A stretch of 64,000 nt of DNA from Prorocentrum cordatum (lineage: Eukaryota; Sar; Dinophyceae; Prorocentrales; Prorocentraceae). Within the stretch, counting starts at the first letter, position 1. Each line of letters opens with the position of its first letter. The stretch is taken from the NCBI GenBank assembly GCA_963575745.1, contig CAUYUJ010020170.1, positions 1,533,233 through 1,597,232 on the forward strand. Direction: 5' to 3'. The notes under the pieces are model-generated. The model did no database searches and was not told where the DNA came from. It saw only the letters and a list, made by a program, of their open reading frames with translations. The translations under genes were made by a program, and so were the position numbers. This document shows positions 63,972 to 64,000 of this stretch, in pieces.

Positions 63972-64000
63972 TCCTCCTCCTCTTCCTCCTCCTCCTCCTC
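63972..64000. repeat. (TCC)n right of the LINE
   Basis: TCC/CTC resumes immediately after the CCAAT tail and continues past the window edge, matching the left flank. Confidence 0.93.

Overview
The window is nuclear DNA of a dinoflagellate, or a close relative sharing its spliced leader. The evidence is a complete 22-nt spliced-leader (SL) sequence at 57479-57500. It begins TCCGTAGCC and ends TTGGCTCAAG, and a truncated relict SL follows it immediately. High GC, pervasive TCC/GGA microsatellites, retrotransposons of a type I associate with Prorocentrum-like genomes, and an absence of long intact genes all fit. Genus assignment is inference. No complete host gene is visible. What can be supported is a landscape of repeats, decayed mobile elements and isolated short coding islands that look like single exons, nearly all on the + strand.

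Layout. 1-11 kb: satellite and minisatellite DNA (12-bp satellite at 1-532; a large TTGGGCCGTCTTGGGG-type minisatellite field with tandem segmental duplications at 6.3-10.7 kb), one aspartate-rich candidate exon (4070-4280) and one foldback element. 11.1-13.4 kb: a compact mobile element bounded by split direct repeats (A1-ORFs-B1A2-B2). It carries a Cys-rich reading frame, a tyrosine recombinase and a cytosine-C5-methyltransferase-like domain, but no reverse transcriptase. 13.4-19 kb: microsatellites and the 3' half of a degenerate non-LTR retrotransposon (RNase H). 19-31 kb: scattered candidate exons, an EF-hand-like fragment beside an 88-bp minisatellite, and a large inverted pair of tandem-repeat arrays (about 25.0-25.5 and 27.7-28.3 kb). 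31-45 kb: mostly minisatellites, a LINE endonuclease fragment (40.2-41.0 kb) and one good candidate exon (42956-43118). 45-57 kb: dispersed repeats, a zinc-ribbon-like decayed reading frame, a hairpin cluster, a near-palindrome and miniature foldback elements. 57.5-64 kb: an apparently full-length, frameshifted non-LTR retrotransposon. It starts with the SL and runs through ORF1 (four-Cys plus helical region), AP-endonuclease, reverse transcriptase, RNase H and a C-terminal zinc-binding module to a (CCAAT)4 tail. It sits inside a (TCC)n microsatellite.

The strongest story joins the two best elements. The SL-bearing LINE and the split-direct-repeat recombinase/methyltransferase element are both bounded on both sides by (TCC)n tracts, so this microsatellite may be a preferred insertion target. 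The LINE carries a full SL joined to a relict beginning at SL position 8. That is what results when a transcript is trans-spliced, reinserted, and trans-spliced again at the AG inside its own old leader. The recombinase/methyltransferase element is the best candidate for an undescribed system. All enzyme frames are broken here, so these copies are inactive unless other copies supply function.
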